This document shows positions 1 through 28,753 of a DNA stretch of 64,000 bases, piece after piece. This DNA is from Atherinomorus stipes (Eukaryota > Chordata > Actinopteri > Atheriniformes > Atherinidae). The stretch covers positions 62,001 to 126,000 of the forward strand of contig JALJCO010013423.1 of NCBI GenBank assembly GCA_023101725.1. The letters run 5' to 3'. Every line of letters begins with the position of its first letter. The stretch's first letter is position 1. The notes under the pieces are model-generated. The model was given only the letters and a program-made list of their open reading frames with translations. It made no database searches and had not been told where the DNA came from. A program made the translations under genes and the position numbers.

Positions 1-600
1 TAGTTTTAAAGCTTTGTTTCTTGTTTTGCTTTTGTTTTTTGTTTTTTTTTAATGGAAATATAATATTTCTAAATTATTTTAAGAACATTTTAAGCTGAAA
101 CTTCACTGATATAAAGTGGAAACTATAATTTAAAATATCAGATGAAGGTTTAAGCGGTCATATTGTAGCTTCATCAGTGAGAATTGAAAGCTTATAATGG
201 ATAGATTTTTAAATTTTCCAGAAAACTTTTAGGTTTACAATAAATTTAATTTTTAATTTATTTTTTATTTTTTATTTTTCATTGTTTTTTTGGTTTATAT
301 TATAATTTTTTTTGTTGTTGTTGTTGATAATATTTCTTGCACATTTGTGATTTGCTTTATCCACATAAAGTATAAAGTTTTTTTTTCTTGTTTTGCTTTT
401 AAATAGGAAATAACATTTCTACAACAATTTAATAAAATTTTAAGCTGAAACTTAACTGATTTAGAGTAGACGCAATAATTTAAGATGTCAGCTGAAGGTT
501 TAAGCGATCAAATTGTGTCTTCATGGAAGAAAAATAAAAGCTCATAGTGGATAAATTTAAGTTCTTCAGAAAACCTCTAGGTTTAAAATAAATTTAAGCC
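1..600. repeat. Diverged tandem duplication, unit about 365 bp
   Basis: Two diverged copies lie head to tail, roughly 1-250 and 375-600. Shared landmarks in the same order are TTCTTGTTTTGCTTTT, TTTTAAGCTGAAACTT, GAAGGTTTAAGCG, the CTTCAT block and TAGGTTTA(C/A)AATAAATTTAA. It is AT-rich and noncoding, probably in an upstream eif2ak3 intron. Confidence 0.7.
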
Positions 601-3600
601 TGAAAATTTAACTAAACCAAACAAAAAAAGCCATTGCAAGACAGGATTTTGGTTCAGTTTTGTCGCCAGTTTCAGACACAATCTGAGTCCTGTCAGCGAA
701 TGTGCTAACAACCTTGATGTGTAGATGACAGAAACCTCACTGAGCTGAGATGAAATGAAGCTTGACAACCTGCTGCGAGCTGGATACAGCAGAGAGATGT
801 AAATAATTCACCAGACATCTCTGTTGGATTTTTAAAGCTAATGTTGTGATAACGCTGAAGTAAAATACACTGAATAGAGTTAGGGACGAGAGTTTGAGGC
901 TTGCAGGGCAAATTTACTGCTTGAACTTATGTTTTCTGAGTTAGTACTGAATAAACTCATTATCCTTAGTTCCTATCCGGTCCCTGCACAACACACATCT
1001 GAGCCTGGGGGAGACGGGGAGGTGCAGAGGAGGTTAACTGGTGTCAGAGCGCTGAACCAGATCAGAAACACGGATTAAAGCATCAGGAGCTGCATGACTC
1101 ATCCACAGCTCGGAGAGTTCCCCCTCTGTTGTAAACCTCTTGCAGCCCAGCCAGCATGATGTGGTGTTCTGGCCAGTTTGGTAACCCCTCCTCCATTCAC
1201 TTTCTAAATTCATCCTCCGATCCACCCCCTCCTTCTTAAAGGATGACATCACTGGTTCTGCTCTCTAGTAAATCATCCTGCCATGTTTTTCTTTTCTAAT
1301 CCACCACAAAGCTGTCAGACTTCTGACACTCAGACATGACTTCCTCCGGTTTCAGCGTCCGCTTCCTGAATTAGCCCGAAACCTGCTCTCAGAGGAGGTT
1401 GTGAAGTTTCAGACTGTTCTGTGTCTGATAATGACTTTCTGTCCCCTCCACAAGCTGCAGCTCCGGAGGTTAAATCAGGATTAGGGTCAGGTTTTTACAA
1501 TGATGTCATCCCTTTGCTGCCCCCCTGCAGTCAGCACCTCATGCGCACATTATCCGGGATTGCACACTTCCAGAGATCCCAGTTAATTACCTAAGCTCTT
1601 TGTTGTGTAATGGTCCCAGGTCTGTGGATTGAGTCCAGGTGTGTGGGCTGAAGTGGCTGCCGCGTGGGTGGGTGTGTGTCGGCATGCACTGCCTGTGAGG
1701 GAAAGTGTTTCAAGTGTTTAAACAACTGCAGAGGAAAGAAAGGAAAATGACTCGTTACCTTTTGTGTTTACAGCATTTTCAACCATTAAAACTCTGTTAT
1801 GTCTCCAGCGCAAATATTTCTCAGAAAAGATGGTGTGTAGCTCTGTGGGGGGAAATATGAAGGATAACTCACCCTTTAGGTGATTTACAGAAGTTTTCCT
1901 GGCATTAATATCTCATCCAGGAGGTCCAGTCGCAAAATGTAGTGTCTCTCCAGAGACTCTATGGGAAATCCGCAGCGAGTGATCCATGAAAACACAATTT
2001 TATACATAAATATGAGGCATGTAACGACATTAAAATTTCGGGGGCTTGGAGCCAGAGGGGCTTAAGTGGCATTTTGGGCGAATATGAGTTCAGTATATCA
2101 AATTAAAGGTCTCGATAAGCTCTATCCAATGGTGCCAATAAGATATATCTGAGATAAAACTGTATTGAATAAAGCAACAAAACAAAGACCTAACACACAA
2201 AGTGTGAGTAATGTTTGGTGCTGAGAAATGCATGTAGGACCCGCATGTATGTTCAGAGCCAGAAGGGCGCAAATGTAGTTGGTGCCCTTAAACAGCCACA
2301 GACATGGAGCTGTCTGAGGCAAAAAAGATTTTGGTTGATATTATGAAACAAACTGATGAATCCTATATTGAAGAAGTTGAAGGTGAGTCGGAGCAAAGGA
2401 ACAGGAGTCACACAAGGCTGTCACATTTGACCTGGAGCAAGTGTTAACCACCCCCTGTAAAAGTAAAAAGAGCATGAGAGACTGTCTATTGTATATAGTA
2501 CTTAACAAAAAAAAAAGATAAATGTAATGAAATAAGTTGAATAACTCATGATTGGACGATATGCACGACTCCACTGCTTCCTGAACTTCAGCTCCTTTGT
2601 TTCTTGTCTTTAATTGCTGGACAAACTGATTAATCCAGGTGAGCCTGACCTCAGTAACTGCCCAGACACACCTGGATTAATCAATTTGTCAAGTGATGAA
2701 AGACGGGAAGCAAAGCTGCAAAGCTCTGAAATTCAGGAAGTAGTGGAGTTGTGCATAGAGCCCATTGCCAATCAGAGTTGGGTTTAGCTAGTTTGATAAC
2801 TTTTATACAGTCAGTACTGTTCAGCAGAATGGAAAAGTGAAACAAGAGAACAAAAAGAAAAGGGAATGGATGAGTTAAGTGTTATTCGTTCAATCATCCC
2901 CCTTTTTACCAGTTATTTTCTGCTTTGTTCAGCAGATACGCCCAATGTGTCCATAGAAAACTTGAAAATGTTTGGTACCAAAAAGGCGTATCTGACATTT
3001 TTGCCATATCTTTTTTTTTTTTATTGTAAAATGTTTTAGAACATGCCCATTGTGTTAATATGCCATACTTTTATTACTTAAATACTCATTCATGTAAATA
3101 TGTCTGTGGGTGAAATGTTGTGGTCTAAGGTTAGTAACTACAGTTGATTGAAGTCTGGTCAAAATTGTGTTTTATCTCTCTTATAAAGTTCGTCAAAAGC
3201 CACTTGCGCCACTCTGGCTCCAAACCCTCGATTTCATGTCACACTTATTGTGACCAAAATAATCATGATTATTATTATTATCACACTATTGTTGAAATGT
3301 GCTCTAAATATTCAAAACTTACTTATACACATACTGAAATCATTTCACCACGTTTTATTAAATTTAAAAAAAGCAAATTAACAAGCATAATGAACTTTCT
3401 GTTGATAGAAACATTAAAATAACATGTAATGTAAACATCAAACATATAAATGTGAATTAAAGATGGCATCTTATGGCTGTAAAAGGAAACTGCACTCGTG
3501 CAAATTGTAGATAAGAACCAAGAATACTTTTCTTTCCATTTAGTGCTAAAACTTGATCTAGTCTTACAGGTTTCAGAAGAACTGTGCCAAAAACTAGACT

Positions 3601-4988
3601 TTCACCATTTCATTTACCTTTTAATAGAAATCAGATGTACATATAGAAGCGACACCATCATATTAAACAAAGTTTTGTGGCAGAAACATTAAAATAATAC
3701 CATAAATGAATAAATAAATTCCACAGAGCTGTCCGTGTGGGTGCTTTGGTGCGTTCTTCCATGTTTTCAGAGGCCAAACCTTGCAAACTTTGTCTGAGTT
3801 GCTGCTTTTCCAGGCAATCAGCATCACTGAGTGTTTCAAAGTGCGATAATCACGATTTTAGGATAATTAAAATCTGAAACGGTAATGCTGTCAGGAATAA
3901 AAATCAAAGTTTATCTTTTTATCAATAATTGTTACTTCCCTTATATAGATGTTTATAATATATTTATTCATTTTAGGCAATACGTTTTTCATAGAAAAAC
4001 AAAAGAAGATGATCACTTACGTACCTAATCATCTTATAACAAAGAAAACAACAGCGATGGCTGTGAGCAGAAGAAAACTTATTATGGATCCGTATGGATC
4101 ACAAAAATCCTGCTTCCTTCAAAATCAATAGGAAAAGACAAACTATTGACCACAATTAAAGCAATAAACCGTAGAAGAACAGAAATTTTTAATAAATGAC
4201 TCAAGCTGCTTGGATCATAATGGAGTTACCATAGGCAACAATAATTCCATATTAACAATGGTAAGCATATTAATAATGATTGAAAAGAAGACATACGGTT
4301 CCTCAACAGTGATGAGACAATATTCCAACATTTATCACACTTCCTAACGACAAAAAGGTCACTCTCACCACTGTGTTGCTAAATGACCGTAATTTTGATC
4401 TAGAAATGACGACGAAGCCACTTTCTGTCAAACTGTCCACCAACCAGAGAGCTTAAATTAACGGTAATGTCCAATCAGAAGCCGCCAAAGTTCAACACGT
4501 GTGCAGAAAAATCTATATGTGTCTGAAAAGAAGTAAAATAATGTTCCTCTGTGGCTGGAATAAAGCCAAGAAGATGCTTTTGATGCACAGTGGTGCAAAA
4601 AATGAGCTGAGTTGGTTTGGTGAGGATCGTAGGTAAATGGTAGCATAAAAAATTGTGAAATAGCAACAAACATGTAGGGGGGGGGGGGTTTACATGTGTA
4701 AATAGTTTCTGCTGTGGTTTCGTTTTAGTGCCAATATTTTTCTCCTGAAAGCCAAGACACGAGAGAATGATATGCAGATGAGAAAAGGCTTGGTCTCTGT
4801 TGTAAGGATGGACCGATACATAGGCCTGATGATGTTTTGGGCAGATATTTGCATTTTTTGCTGGTATCGGCATTGGCCATTACATCAGGTGCATTGGCCA
4901 ATACCCCCACTCAGCGTAATTCTACATTTGGCCCTTTTTAAAATATTTTGTAGTCATTTATTTGGACATCTGCGTGTGTGTCCTGCAG
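601..4988 (+). other. Upstream intron sequence of eif2ak3, no exon found
   Basis: The first recognisable exon begins at 4989 in phase 0 at a splice acceptor. The exon encoding the preceding luminal segment was looked for here and not found. The interval is AT-rich, with a less AT-rich patch at about 970-1560 that has no recognisable coding content. It holds two pieces of a dispersed repeat (1885-1995 and 4310-4800), a G tract at 4678-4688 and another repeat end near 4800-4910. Confidence 0.6.
4310..4800 (+). repeat. Dispersed repeat, copy 1 (homologous to 19280-19660)
   Basis: Collinear with 19280-19660. Shared stretches include AGAGAGCTTAAATTA, GTGGTGCAAAAAA, TGGTTT(G/T)GTGAGGAT, the TTTCTCCTG(A/G)AAGCCAAGA block and GATATGCAGAT(G/A)AGAAAAGG. 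A further piece of the same family, 1885-1995, matches 19165-19275. The two pieces are contiguous in the 19 kb copy but 2.3 kb apart here, so this copy looks interrupted by an insertion. Confidence 0.65.
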
Positions 4989-20800
<15,812 letters not shown>

Positions 20801-22322
20801 AAATCCACCCATCTGCCATTCCCCCCCACTCATCCCGCCGCTACCATCACCCTCCCAAGCATAATGAAGGAATCCCGAGTCATGTTCCATCACCAGGACT
20901 CCCCCCCCCTCCCCCTCCCTCGTGGCAAACGTAATCTGATCCAGTCCGGTCACAACATGCTGCACCTCACATGTCAGAACTTAGAGGACACTCCAAAGGG
21001 GCCTTCGATGCTCGGCCATGCAGTAGTATCGGCACAATGCCTGAACCGGGAGACCAAAAAAAACGATTTTTCCTAATCTTTTTCTTTTTTATGAGAGAAG
21101 GAAACGAGTTTTCAGTCCCATCCGTCTGAAGTGGCTTGCCTTTAGAAAGGGGCCGGGGCCCCTCCGAGCGTATGCCGAGCTTTTGGCTCACATCTTTTTG
21201 CATGTCCCTGATCGGAAGCCGAAGGCGTGAATGTGAGTTTGTCTTGAAGCCGGTGATCTGAGGCGGTTTTTTCTTGTGTGTATATTTTACAGATCGACTC
21301 AGAGGTGCTCAATCTTTTTCTAACACCTCCTCTCTGTACATACCTGAGGAAGATGCTGTCTGTACCGCTACCTTTGGTCACTCAGATCAGCGTTGTACAT
21401 AATGTAAGACATTGCTTGTAAAGGCTTTTTCATGAGGAAGCTGTATGATAGTGTGATATACTGTGAGAGAGGGAACAAAGTGGAGATAATCTGCCATTAA
21501 TGGATAGCTGAATGTTACCGTGTGACCTCCAGAGCCTGATGATGATGATGATGGTGGTCACCTCTTTGATATTATTCTCAGTGTTTTGTTTTCATGTGGA
21601 CCACCAGAGGAGGGGCTGCAGGAACCAGAGTGCCATTTGAAAGTCAGTTTAAGTGTACTTTTTCTGTAAACAATAACTCACCTCACTTTTTTCTCTAAAT
21701 TTGGCTGTTACGTTACGCGAGCGTTCCCGCTGAAGCACGACAAACACAAGCGCCGAGGTCTGCAGCTCTCCCGCCATGCTGGAACATACTGTTTAGTTAA
21801 GAAGTTGCTGCCGCTTTTTACCCCCCCCTGCACCGTCTGCAGGGGGACCTGGACCTGGACCTGGCGATGCTCATGTGGTCCACATGAGCATCGTTTTTCT
21901 GAAGTGCTGGGAGAGTCACATGACCTGTAGGTACCTACACAAACTCTTAATCGTAATCGTGCTTTCTATGATTGTACTTTTTCTAAAGATCTTCTCTTTA
22001 AGAAAAGAAAAAAGAAAAAAAACTTTGTTTTTACTACACTGCAGGGTTTTTTTGATCACTTTTGTGTATAACGAAGAAGCCAAACTGATGTTTGTTCGTT
22101 CATCCACTCAGCCTACTGAAGATGAGTCACCTTTGTTGTAAAATTGTCAATTTTTCTCTGAATATTTAAGCCGAGGTTTCTCCTAGGGATGGGCATACCG
22201 ATACCTGGAGTCGATACTTCGATACCAGCCAGACAAAATATCAGATTCGATACTTTTTGGACTACAGAGATACCAGATACAAAATGTGCAATTTGTTTTA
22301 ATTCCTGAGAGTTTTAGGCGAT

Positions 22323-22868
22323 GACATGATGGTGGCACCCTATCAGATTCTAGCTTCTTTACCACATGATGATGGTAGCCTATCAGATTCTAGCTTCTGT
22401 ATCACATGATGGTGGTAGCCTATCAGATTCTAGCTTCTTTACCACATGATGGTGGCAGCCTATCAGATTCTAGCTTCTGTATCACATGATGATGGTAGCC
22501 TATCAGATTCTAGCTTCTGTATCACATGATGGTGGTAGCCTATCAGATTCTAGCTTCTTTACCACATGATGGTGGCAGCCTATCAGATTCTAGCTTCTGT
22601 ATCACATGATGATGGTAGCCTATCAGATTCTAGCTTCTGTATCACATGATGATGGTAGCCTATCAGATTCTAGCCTCTGTATCACATGATGATGGTAGCC
22701 TATCAGATTCTAGCTTCTGTATCACATGATGGTGGTAGCCTATCAGATTCTACCTTCTGTATCACATGATGGTGGTAGCCTATCAGATTCTAGCTTCTGT
22801 ATCACATGATGGTGGTAGCCTATCAGATTCTAGCTTCTGTATCACATGATGGTGGTAGCCTATCAGAT
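22323..22868 (+). repeat. 40-bp minisatellite, about 13.5 copies
   Basis: The unit is ACATGATGGTGGTAGCCTAT then CAGATTCTAGCTTCTGTATC, with few substitutions between copies (GATGATGG/GATGGTGG, CTTCTGTATC/CTTCTTTACC). No spacers, so not CRISPR. It lies inside the 2.38 kb element. Confidence 0.95.
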
Positions 22869-23038
22869 GTAATGATGATGCTGCTACTGTTCGTGATGAT
22901 GATGATGTTTTGGTATTTTTCAGTGGTTTAATGCAGGTTGTTACAGATTATGTTTTGGTAACATTTTAAGTTGGGACTTAAATGCATTAATTACAACTGA
23001 TTAATCACGACAAAACTAATGCGTTAAATTCACACATA

Positions 23039-24036
23039 TTAAAGGTGCATTGCGCAAGTTTAAATGTTAAATACTATCTTTTCTTTCCTTCACCTGCTCT
23101 AACAGCTGCCTGATGTGTAGAATGAGCTGATCTTTCTTCACTGCGGTGTCTGATACTGTTTCTGCTCAATGCGAGAGTTTCGGGTATGAAGCCTCTAGGG
23201 GGCGCATGTGGGGGAGACGAGCTGCACGTTCTCGTTCGTCTGGCTGCATCGGTGTCGTGTATTCCACCACCGCAGGTCCGCGCATGTTGCGACAACACTG
23301 CTGCTGCTAAAAGATGGAGAACAGGAGCCTCTCAGATCCCAACTCAGACTCCAGGAAGACGAAGAAGGAAAGTTTTGTCTTGTGAGACAAAGAGAACCAA
23401 TCTGGAGTCTGACCGGTCTCCACGGCAGGGGGGTGTTTTTCGGCACAACACCAGAGTTAGACGGGAGTAAACAACCGAGCAGCGCTTTTTCTTTCTTTTT
23501 GTAACTGAGGGGAGCTCCGATCCAGTCTGGCAATAAAACGGAGCCACAGTTGCTTTCTTCTCACTAACAAGGTAAATGTGATGAATGATGGAAATGAAGA
23601 TGCAGAATATTACAGTGCTAAGTTTTAGGCATGTAAATGTAGCAGTATGACAGACATATGACTGTTCCCGGGGAAGAGATACACTCTGGCTGCTTGTTAA
23701 ATTTAGTTGATGTGTTAATTTTATAAGGTAATCGTGGTCTCAGTCTGTGAATTTAGATATTTGAACTACAAGCCAGCATTAGCTTGTTGTTAGCGTTAGC
23801 ATACGTCAGTTTACTCAACGATCAAACCGTAAACAACTTTCAGATTTATAACTTTATTACTTCAGTAGACATCGTGTCTCTACTCTGGGCTCAGACTGAG
23901 TGTAATGTGGGTTAAATTAGAGACCAACGCTGTCCAAGCAGCTCATGCGTGTGCACGATATTAGCGTCACTTCCACTTGTCGCCAGAGGGGGCGATATTC
24001 TGGAAAAAAGCTGGAACATACGCTGTACTCCTTTAA
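23039..24036. mobile_element. TTAA-flanked element nested in the 22185-24564 transposon
   Basis: It starts TTAAAGGTGCATTGCGCAAG and ends with CTTTAA; the reverse complement of the end, TTAAAGGAGTACAGCGTATG, is a diverged match. The internal open stretches resemble no known protein. Confidence 0.65.
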
Positions 24037-25169
24037 TCGCAGTTTGCATTAGAAGCGCTGATTTTGAGCGACACCGACTTACACTGACGGACACGACAGA
24101 ACTCGCGACGATGTTACTTAATTTAGAGTTTTCAGATAACTTATTTGAAATAAAGTCTGGCAACATTTTCTGGTGTTATTGGAGACTTTTAAAGGCGCAC
24201 GTGAAAGAACTGTCATTCATTGGATTAATTTTTTTAACAGTCTCACCCTTAGTAAGTTTATATTACTATTGCATTTTATATTTGAACGTTTCCACTGAAT
24301 ACATTTTAAAAATCTTAACCTGTACTGAAGTTATTTGATAATTGGAGGAAATTTAATTTAATCATCAATATAATTTATTTCTTTCCAGTACTTCTGTTCT
24401 CAAGTTTTACTGGTATCTAATATTTCTCTTACATTCAAGATAAAATGCAAACTGTACAATTATGATTTTCTTTTAAGGGACAAAAAGTATCGGTATCGAT
24501 GGAAAAAGTACCATAAACTGCTGGTATGGTATCGACAGGAATAATTTTGGTATCGCCCATCCCTGGTTTCTCCTAATAAAAGTAGAAACAGGAGAGTTTG
24601 GTGACGAAGCGTCCAGAATTTGCTCTTCATGAAAGTCCTGTTATTGAAGTTTAAGGATTTGATACGTTTTGTAGATTTCATGTTTAAAGTTTCATTTAAT
24701 GAAATCCTCCACGAATGAGCCAGAAGGATTTTTAAACTCAGAAATCAGTTCTGAGTCTTCTCAGTTTCATTCACCTCCAGAAGTAAATATCATCTTTGTA
24801 CCATTAATACTGATTACAGGATTATTGATAAGTGTTTTCTCATTAATTCTAGCGATGTTCTTCCTTTCTATCAAAGCCAGATTAAATGTGAATCCTTTTT
24901 TCATGCTTTCTGTCATGTGTTATCCTCCCTCCTCTCCTGCTGTCCGGGTAGATTTTTCCTCTTGGCGTGTCCTCTCCGGATGGACATGCTAGTTGCGTGT
25001 TCTCGTGCACAACTCCCACATCTCTGTCCGCATTGAATTGTAAATATGTTTATTTGCTTATTTATGTTCCGATGCCCTGATCAATCCTTTTTTGGGTTGG
25101 TGTTATAATGAATGCCCTTCATGAAATGGAGTGCGTTGGACAATGATGACTTCTTAAAAGTCTAAATTT

Positions 25170-25175
25170 AATAAA
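25170..25175 (+). promoter_or_regulatory. eif2ak3: Candidate poly(A) signal AATAAA for eif2ak3
   Basis: AATAAA, followed within 30 bp by TGTACAGTTGTGTGTCTTTG, a GT-rich downstream element. It is the last good signal before the Tc1 insertion. Confidence 0.4.
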
Positions 25176-25607
25176 CTGTTCTATACAATTTGTACAGTTG
25201 TGTGTCTTTGGTCATTGTGTTCCTCATTTCTGGTGTTTGTCTCCACTCACTCACGTTGGTGTTTATTGAATAGATAATTTGAAAAGGATAATGTATATTG
25301 ATGAATATATCACTAAGTGTGCCAGAATTGGCTCCGGTTCATCTGGAGTCCCGGCAGGTCAGAAACAAAGAAGAAAAGCAACATGTTATGAAACCGCTGC
25401 ATCACAAAACATCATTTACAACACAAGCAACGAGAAACCACAGCACAATAAAAGAGAACTGAACAAATTTAGATTCATACAGAAATCTAGAAGATCTTGG
25501 AGTGATGGTGCGTTTGATTTATCTCGGTGTTGTCAAAGTGGGAAAAGAAATATGGATGCTGCCGGGAAACTTTGTTTTGCTTGCTCTGTTTGTTCACACT
25601 GAATATA

Positions 25608-27195
25608 CAGCTGTGTGAAAAGTCACTAGTCACACTTTAAATGTTTCAGATCATCGAACGACTTTAAATGTGAGACAAAAGTTACACACGCAAACAGAAA
25701 ATGCAGTTTTTAAATGGAGATTTTTATTAGTAAGGTGGGAAAAATCCAACCCTCCATGTCCCTGTGTGAAAAAGTGATCTTCCCCTAAACCTACTAACTG
25801 GTTGTTCCACCTTAGCAGCAACAACTGCATCAAGCGTTTGTGATAACTGGCAGTGAGTCTTCTACAGCGCTGTGGAGGAATTTTGTTCCACTCATCTTTG
25901 CAGAATTGTTGTAATTCAGCCACATTGGAGGCTTTTCCAGCATGAACCGCCTTTTTAAGGTCATGCCACAGCATCTCAATGGGATTCAGGTGGGGGCTTT
26001 GACTAGGCCACTCCAAAGTCTTCATGTTGTTGTTCTTAAGCCATTCAGAGGTGGACTTGCTGGTGTGTTCTGGATCATTGTTCTGCTGCAGAACCCAGGT
26101 GCGCTTCAGCTTGAGGTCACCAACAGATGGCCGGACGTTCTCCTTCAGGATTTTTTGGTAGAAGCAGAATTCATGGTTCCATTTACCACAGCAAGTCTTC
26201 CAGGTCCTGAAGCAGTAAAACAGCCCCAGACCATCACACTACCACCACCATATTTTACTGTTGCTATGATGTTCCTTTTCTGAAATGCCGTGTTACTTTT
26301 ACGCCAGATGTAATGGGACCTCCACCTTCCAGAAAGTTCCACTTTTGTCTCGTCAGTCCACAGAGTATTTTCCCAAAAGTCTTGGGGATCATCAAGATGC
26401 TTTCTGGCTAAACTGAGACGAGCCTTTATGTTCTTTTTGCTCAGCAGTGGTTTTGGTCTTGGAACTCTGCCATGCAGCCATTTTTGCCCCCCAGTCTCTT
26501 TCTGATGGGGGAGTCATGAACACTGACCTTCATTGAGGCAAGTGAGGCCTGCAGTTCTTGGATGTTGTTCTGGGGTCTTTTGTGGCCTCTTGGATGAGTC
26601 GTCGCTGTGCTCTTGGGGTCATTTTGGTCGGCCGGCCCCTCCTGGGAAGGTTCACCACTGTTCCATGTTTTCTCCATTTGTGGATAATGGTTCTCACTGT
26701 GGTTCTCTGGAGTCCCAAAGCTTTAGAAATGGCTTTGGAACCTTTTCCAGACTGATAGATCTCAATGACTTTGTTTCTCATTTTTTCCTGAATTTCTTTG
26801 GATGGCAGCATGATGTCTAGCTTTGGAGGATCTTTTGGTCTACTTCACTTTGTCAGGCAGGTCCTATTTAAGTGATTTCTTGATGGAGAACAGGTGTGGC
26901 AGTAATCAGGCCTGGATGTGGATAGAGAAATTGAAGTCATCTTTCCAAAGATGTGATAAACCACAGTTATTTTATGTTTTAACAGAGGGGGTAATCACTT
27001 TTTCACATAGGGTCATTTAAGTTTGGATTTTTTTCCTCCCTTACTAATAAAAATCTTCATTTAAAAACTGCATTTTCTGTTTACTTGTGTTACTCTTTGT
27101 CTCACATTAACATTTGTTTGATGATCTAAAACATTTAAGTGAGACAAACATGCAAAAAAGTAAAAAATCAGGAAACAAACACTTTTTCACAGCTG
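25608..27195 (-). mobile_element. Tc1-like transposon with long terminal inverted repeats
   Basis: TA target sites at 25606-25607 and 27196-27197. The ends CAGCTGTGTGAAAAGT and CACTTTTTCACAGCTG are inverted, and the inverted similarity runs about 200 bp with an inner repeat of CTGTGTGAAAAAGTGAT type, the layout of fish Tc1 elements. A broken transposase lies on the minus strand. Confidence 0.93.
25651..26811 (-). pseudogene. Tc1 transposase, multiple frameshifts
   Basis: Reading leftwards from 26811, the N-terminus KEIQEKMRNKVIEIYQSGKG and SKAISKALGL-type helix-turn-helix and the basic GRPTK linker are clear. Later pieces VMVWGCFTASGPGRLAVV and WPSQSPHLNPIEMLWHDLKK (the region with the final catalytic Glu) lie in other frames. 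At least three frame changes separate the pieces, so no active enzyme is encoded. Confidence 0.9.
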
Positions 27196-27197
27196 TA

Positions 27198-28753
27198 TCT
27201 GTTAAATCATGTCCTGAAAAATAATTGCCTAATTAGAAAAACAAGCATCTTCATTTACCAATCATTCATAGGCTATAACACGTTTATGTGGACATGTAGC
27301 CTATTGGTTCAATTTCAAGCAGCATAGAAGTTTAAAAAAGAAAATATAAAAGAATAGTTGATTATAAACTTGTAAATGAAATACAGACAGAATCTCAGCC
27401 GTAACAGAGCAAAACTCTGTTTTTGTTTGTTTTTTGCCCCGTTTTCAGTTTTCAGAGGAAGAGATTTAACAGAAAAACCACGTGTACTGTTTTTTAGCAG
27501 TAAAACTTACAAATGTTGCATTATTTAATGTTTTAACCCTCGGGCTTTGTCCGTTTTTACCACCCTTTCGGTTTGTTCGTGGCCAAAAATGGCCTCCTAA
27601 TGTTAGTGTAATTTTTTTTTTTATTTTCTAGGATTCTTTAAAACTTTTACTGCATTAATGTTTTAAGTAACATCTATTCTTGTCATTTATATAAAAATTC
27701 CATTCCTTGAAAATGTTTAACCCTTTAAATGCTGGTATGCTTACACACTACACCTGTTCACAAAGAACCTCAAAACCAGCCACTTGCTATTTCCTCAGTA
27801 CCACCGGATTTTCTTATATCCCTAAAAGTTGTCTGACATATGTAACTAAATAACAACATTGATTTTAATGCATTTATATTTTTTTGCTGGAAGAGATTTT
27901 TACAAAAAACTTCCTTTCGTATTGTTCGGACTAAAAGTGTCCACCTCCTGTTTGAATGCTATAAAATTTGTATGTATTGAAAATTTTCCCATTTTTTATC
28001 AATTTGTTTTTTTAGAGTAGCATCAGTCTCAATAATAAAAACTAAAATTTCATTCAAATTCAGAATTTTATCCCTTTTAACCTATTAGATCGTATAATGG
28101 TAATGATTTATAAAGAAGCAAGTCAATGACTATTTTTCACTAAGTTATAGATCCCATGTTATTTTTATTTTAACCACAATTGCAGCTCAACATATGTCAA
28201 TAATTAGCAGTGTCAATGATTTTATGCATCATTGCATTTGCATGTAGGAAGTGATAAACACGAAAAACTTCCTTTCATGCAGGACACAGTAGGTGACATT
28301 CTTTGATGCACCACGCAAATAAAAATGAAAAAACTCTTTGACGATTAGGACTGATGGGGTTTACTATGTTAAATGAAAATGAAAAGGTAAAAGATTAAAC
28401 TAGAATTTAGTTTGTTATATCGCCTATCTTGATTTTGTGTGCACATTTTTGTGCAGACTGATGTAAAACAGGCGTATGGGACACTGAGCAAAATATAAAG
28501 TTGCACATAAATAAATGTTGCTACTAATTTGTAAAATATACCAGGCGGCAATAATCAAACCTTAAAGATTCCAGTTTGAATGAAGTACTTAAAATTATTT
28601 CATTTTCAAATTATCCATAAAATGGAGTTGCACAATGACCTAAATTAGGCAATTTGGGGGTTAAAAAGGTTAAAAATTCATTCATTCATGATATATGATT
28701 AGGAATGATGCTGGATTGAAGAATAAAAACATGATTTTTGAACATTAAATTAG
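27198..28753. other. AT-rich intergenic sequence
   Basis: No gene seen. A possible element runs from about 27533 (TTAACCCTCGGGC) to about 28665 (GGGGGTTAAAAAGG), with two GTCC-type motifs inside, but its limits are not convincing. Confidence 0.4.

Larger units (their letters stand above)
22185..24564. mobile_element. 2.38 kb DNA transposon with 10-bp target duplication
   Basis: The ends AGGGATGGGC(G)ATACC and GGTATCGCCCATCCCT are inverted repeats differing by one base. GGTTTCTCCT is repeated exactly outside them (22175-22184 and 24565-24574). The subterminal zones are full of GATACC/GGTATC words. It contains a 40-bp minisatellite and a nested TTAA element, and no transposase ORF. A 9-11 bp duplication is more typical of Mutator-like elements than of hAT (8 bp); the class is not certain. 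Confidence 0.85.
20801..25200 (+). other. eif2ak3: Probable eif2ak3 3' UTR, interrupted by a transposon
   Basis: No splice-flanked coding sequence follows the stop. No AATAAA was seen between the stop and the inserted element at 22185. Candidates after it are 24575-24580 and 25170-25175, the latter followed by GT-rich sequence. The T-rich stretch before it (TGTAAATATGTTTATTTGC) looks like a UTR end. The extent is inferred, and a shorter UTR is possible. Confidence 0.45.

Noticed and set aside
1..4988. Missing first exons of PERK (signal peptide and early luminal domain)
   Set aside because: Searched for the conserved luminal block that precedes VFGNKM and for a signal peptide; none is present, so they must lie upstream of the window.
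22323..22868. CRISPR-like repeat array
   Set aside because: Units are contiguous 40-mers without unique spacers, inside a transposon in a vertebrate genome.
23186..23533. Overlapping ORFs of 94-112 codons on both strands
   Set aside because: Inside a nested TTAA MITE; open on both strands with no recognisable protein, consistent with locally GC-rich noncoding sequence.
25279..25602. 107-codon ORF just upstream of the Tc1 element
   Set aside because: No family resemblance, no splice or promoter context and ordinary AT-rich codon use; it looks like a chance ORF.
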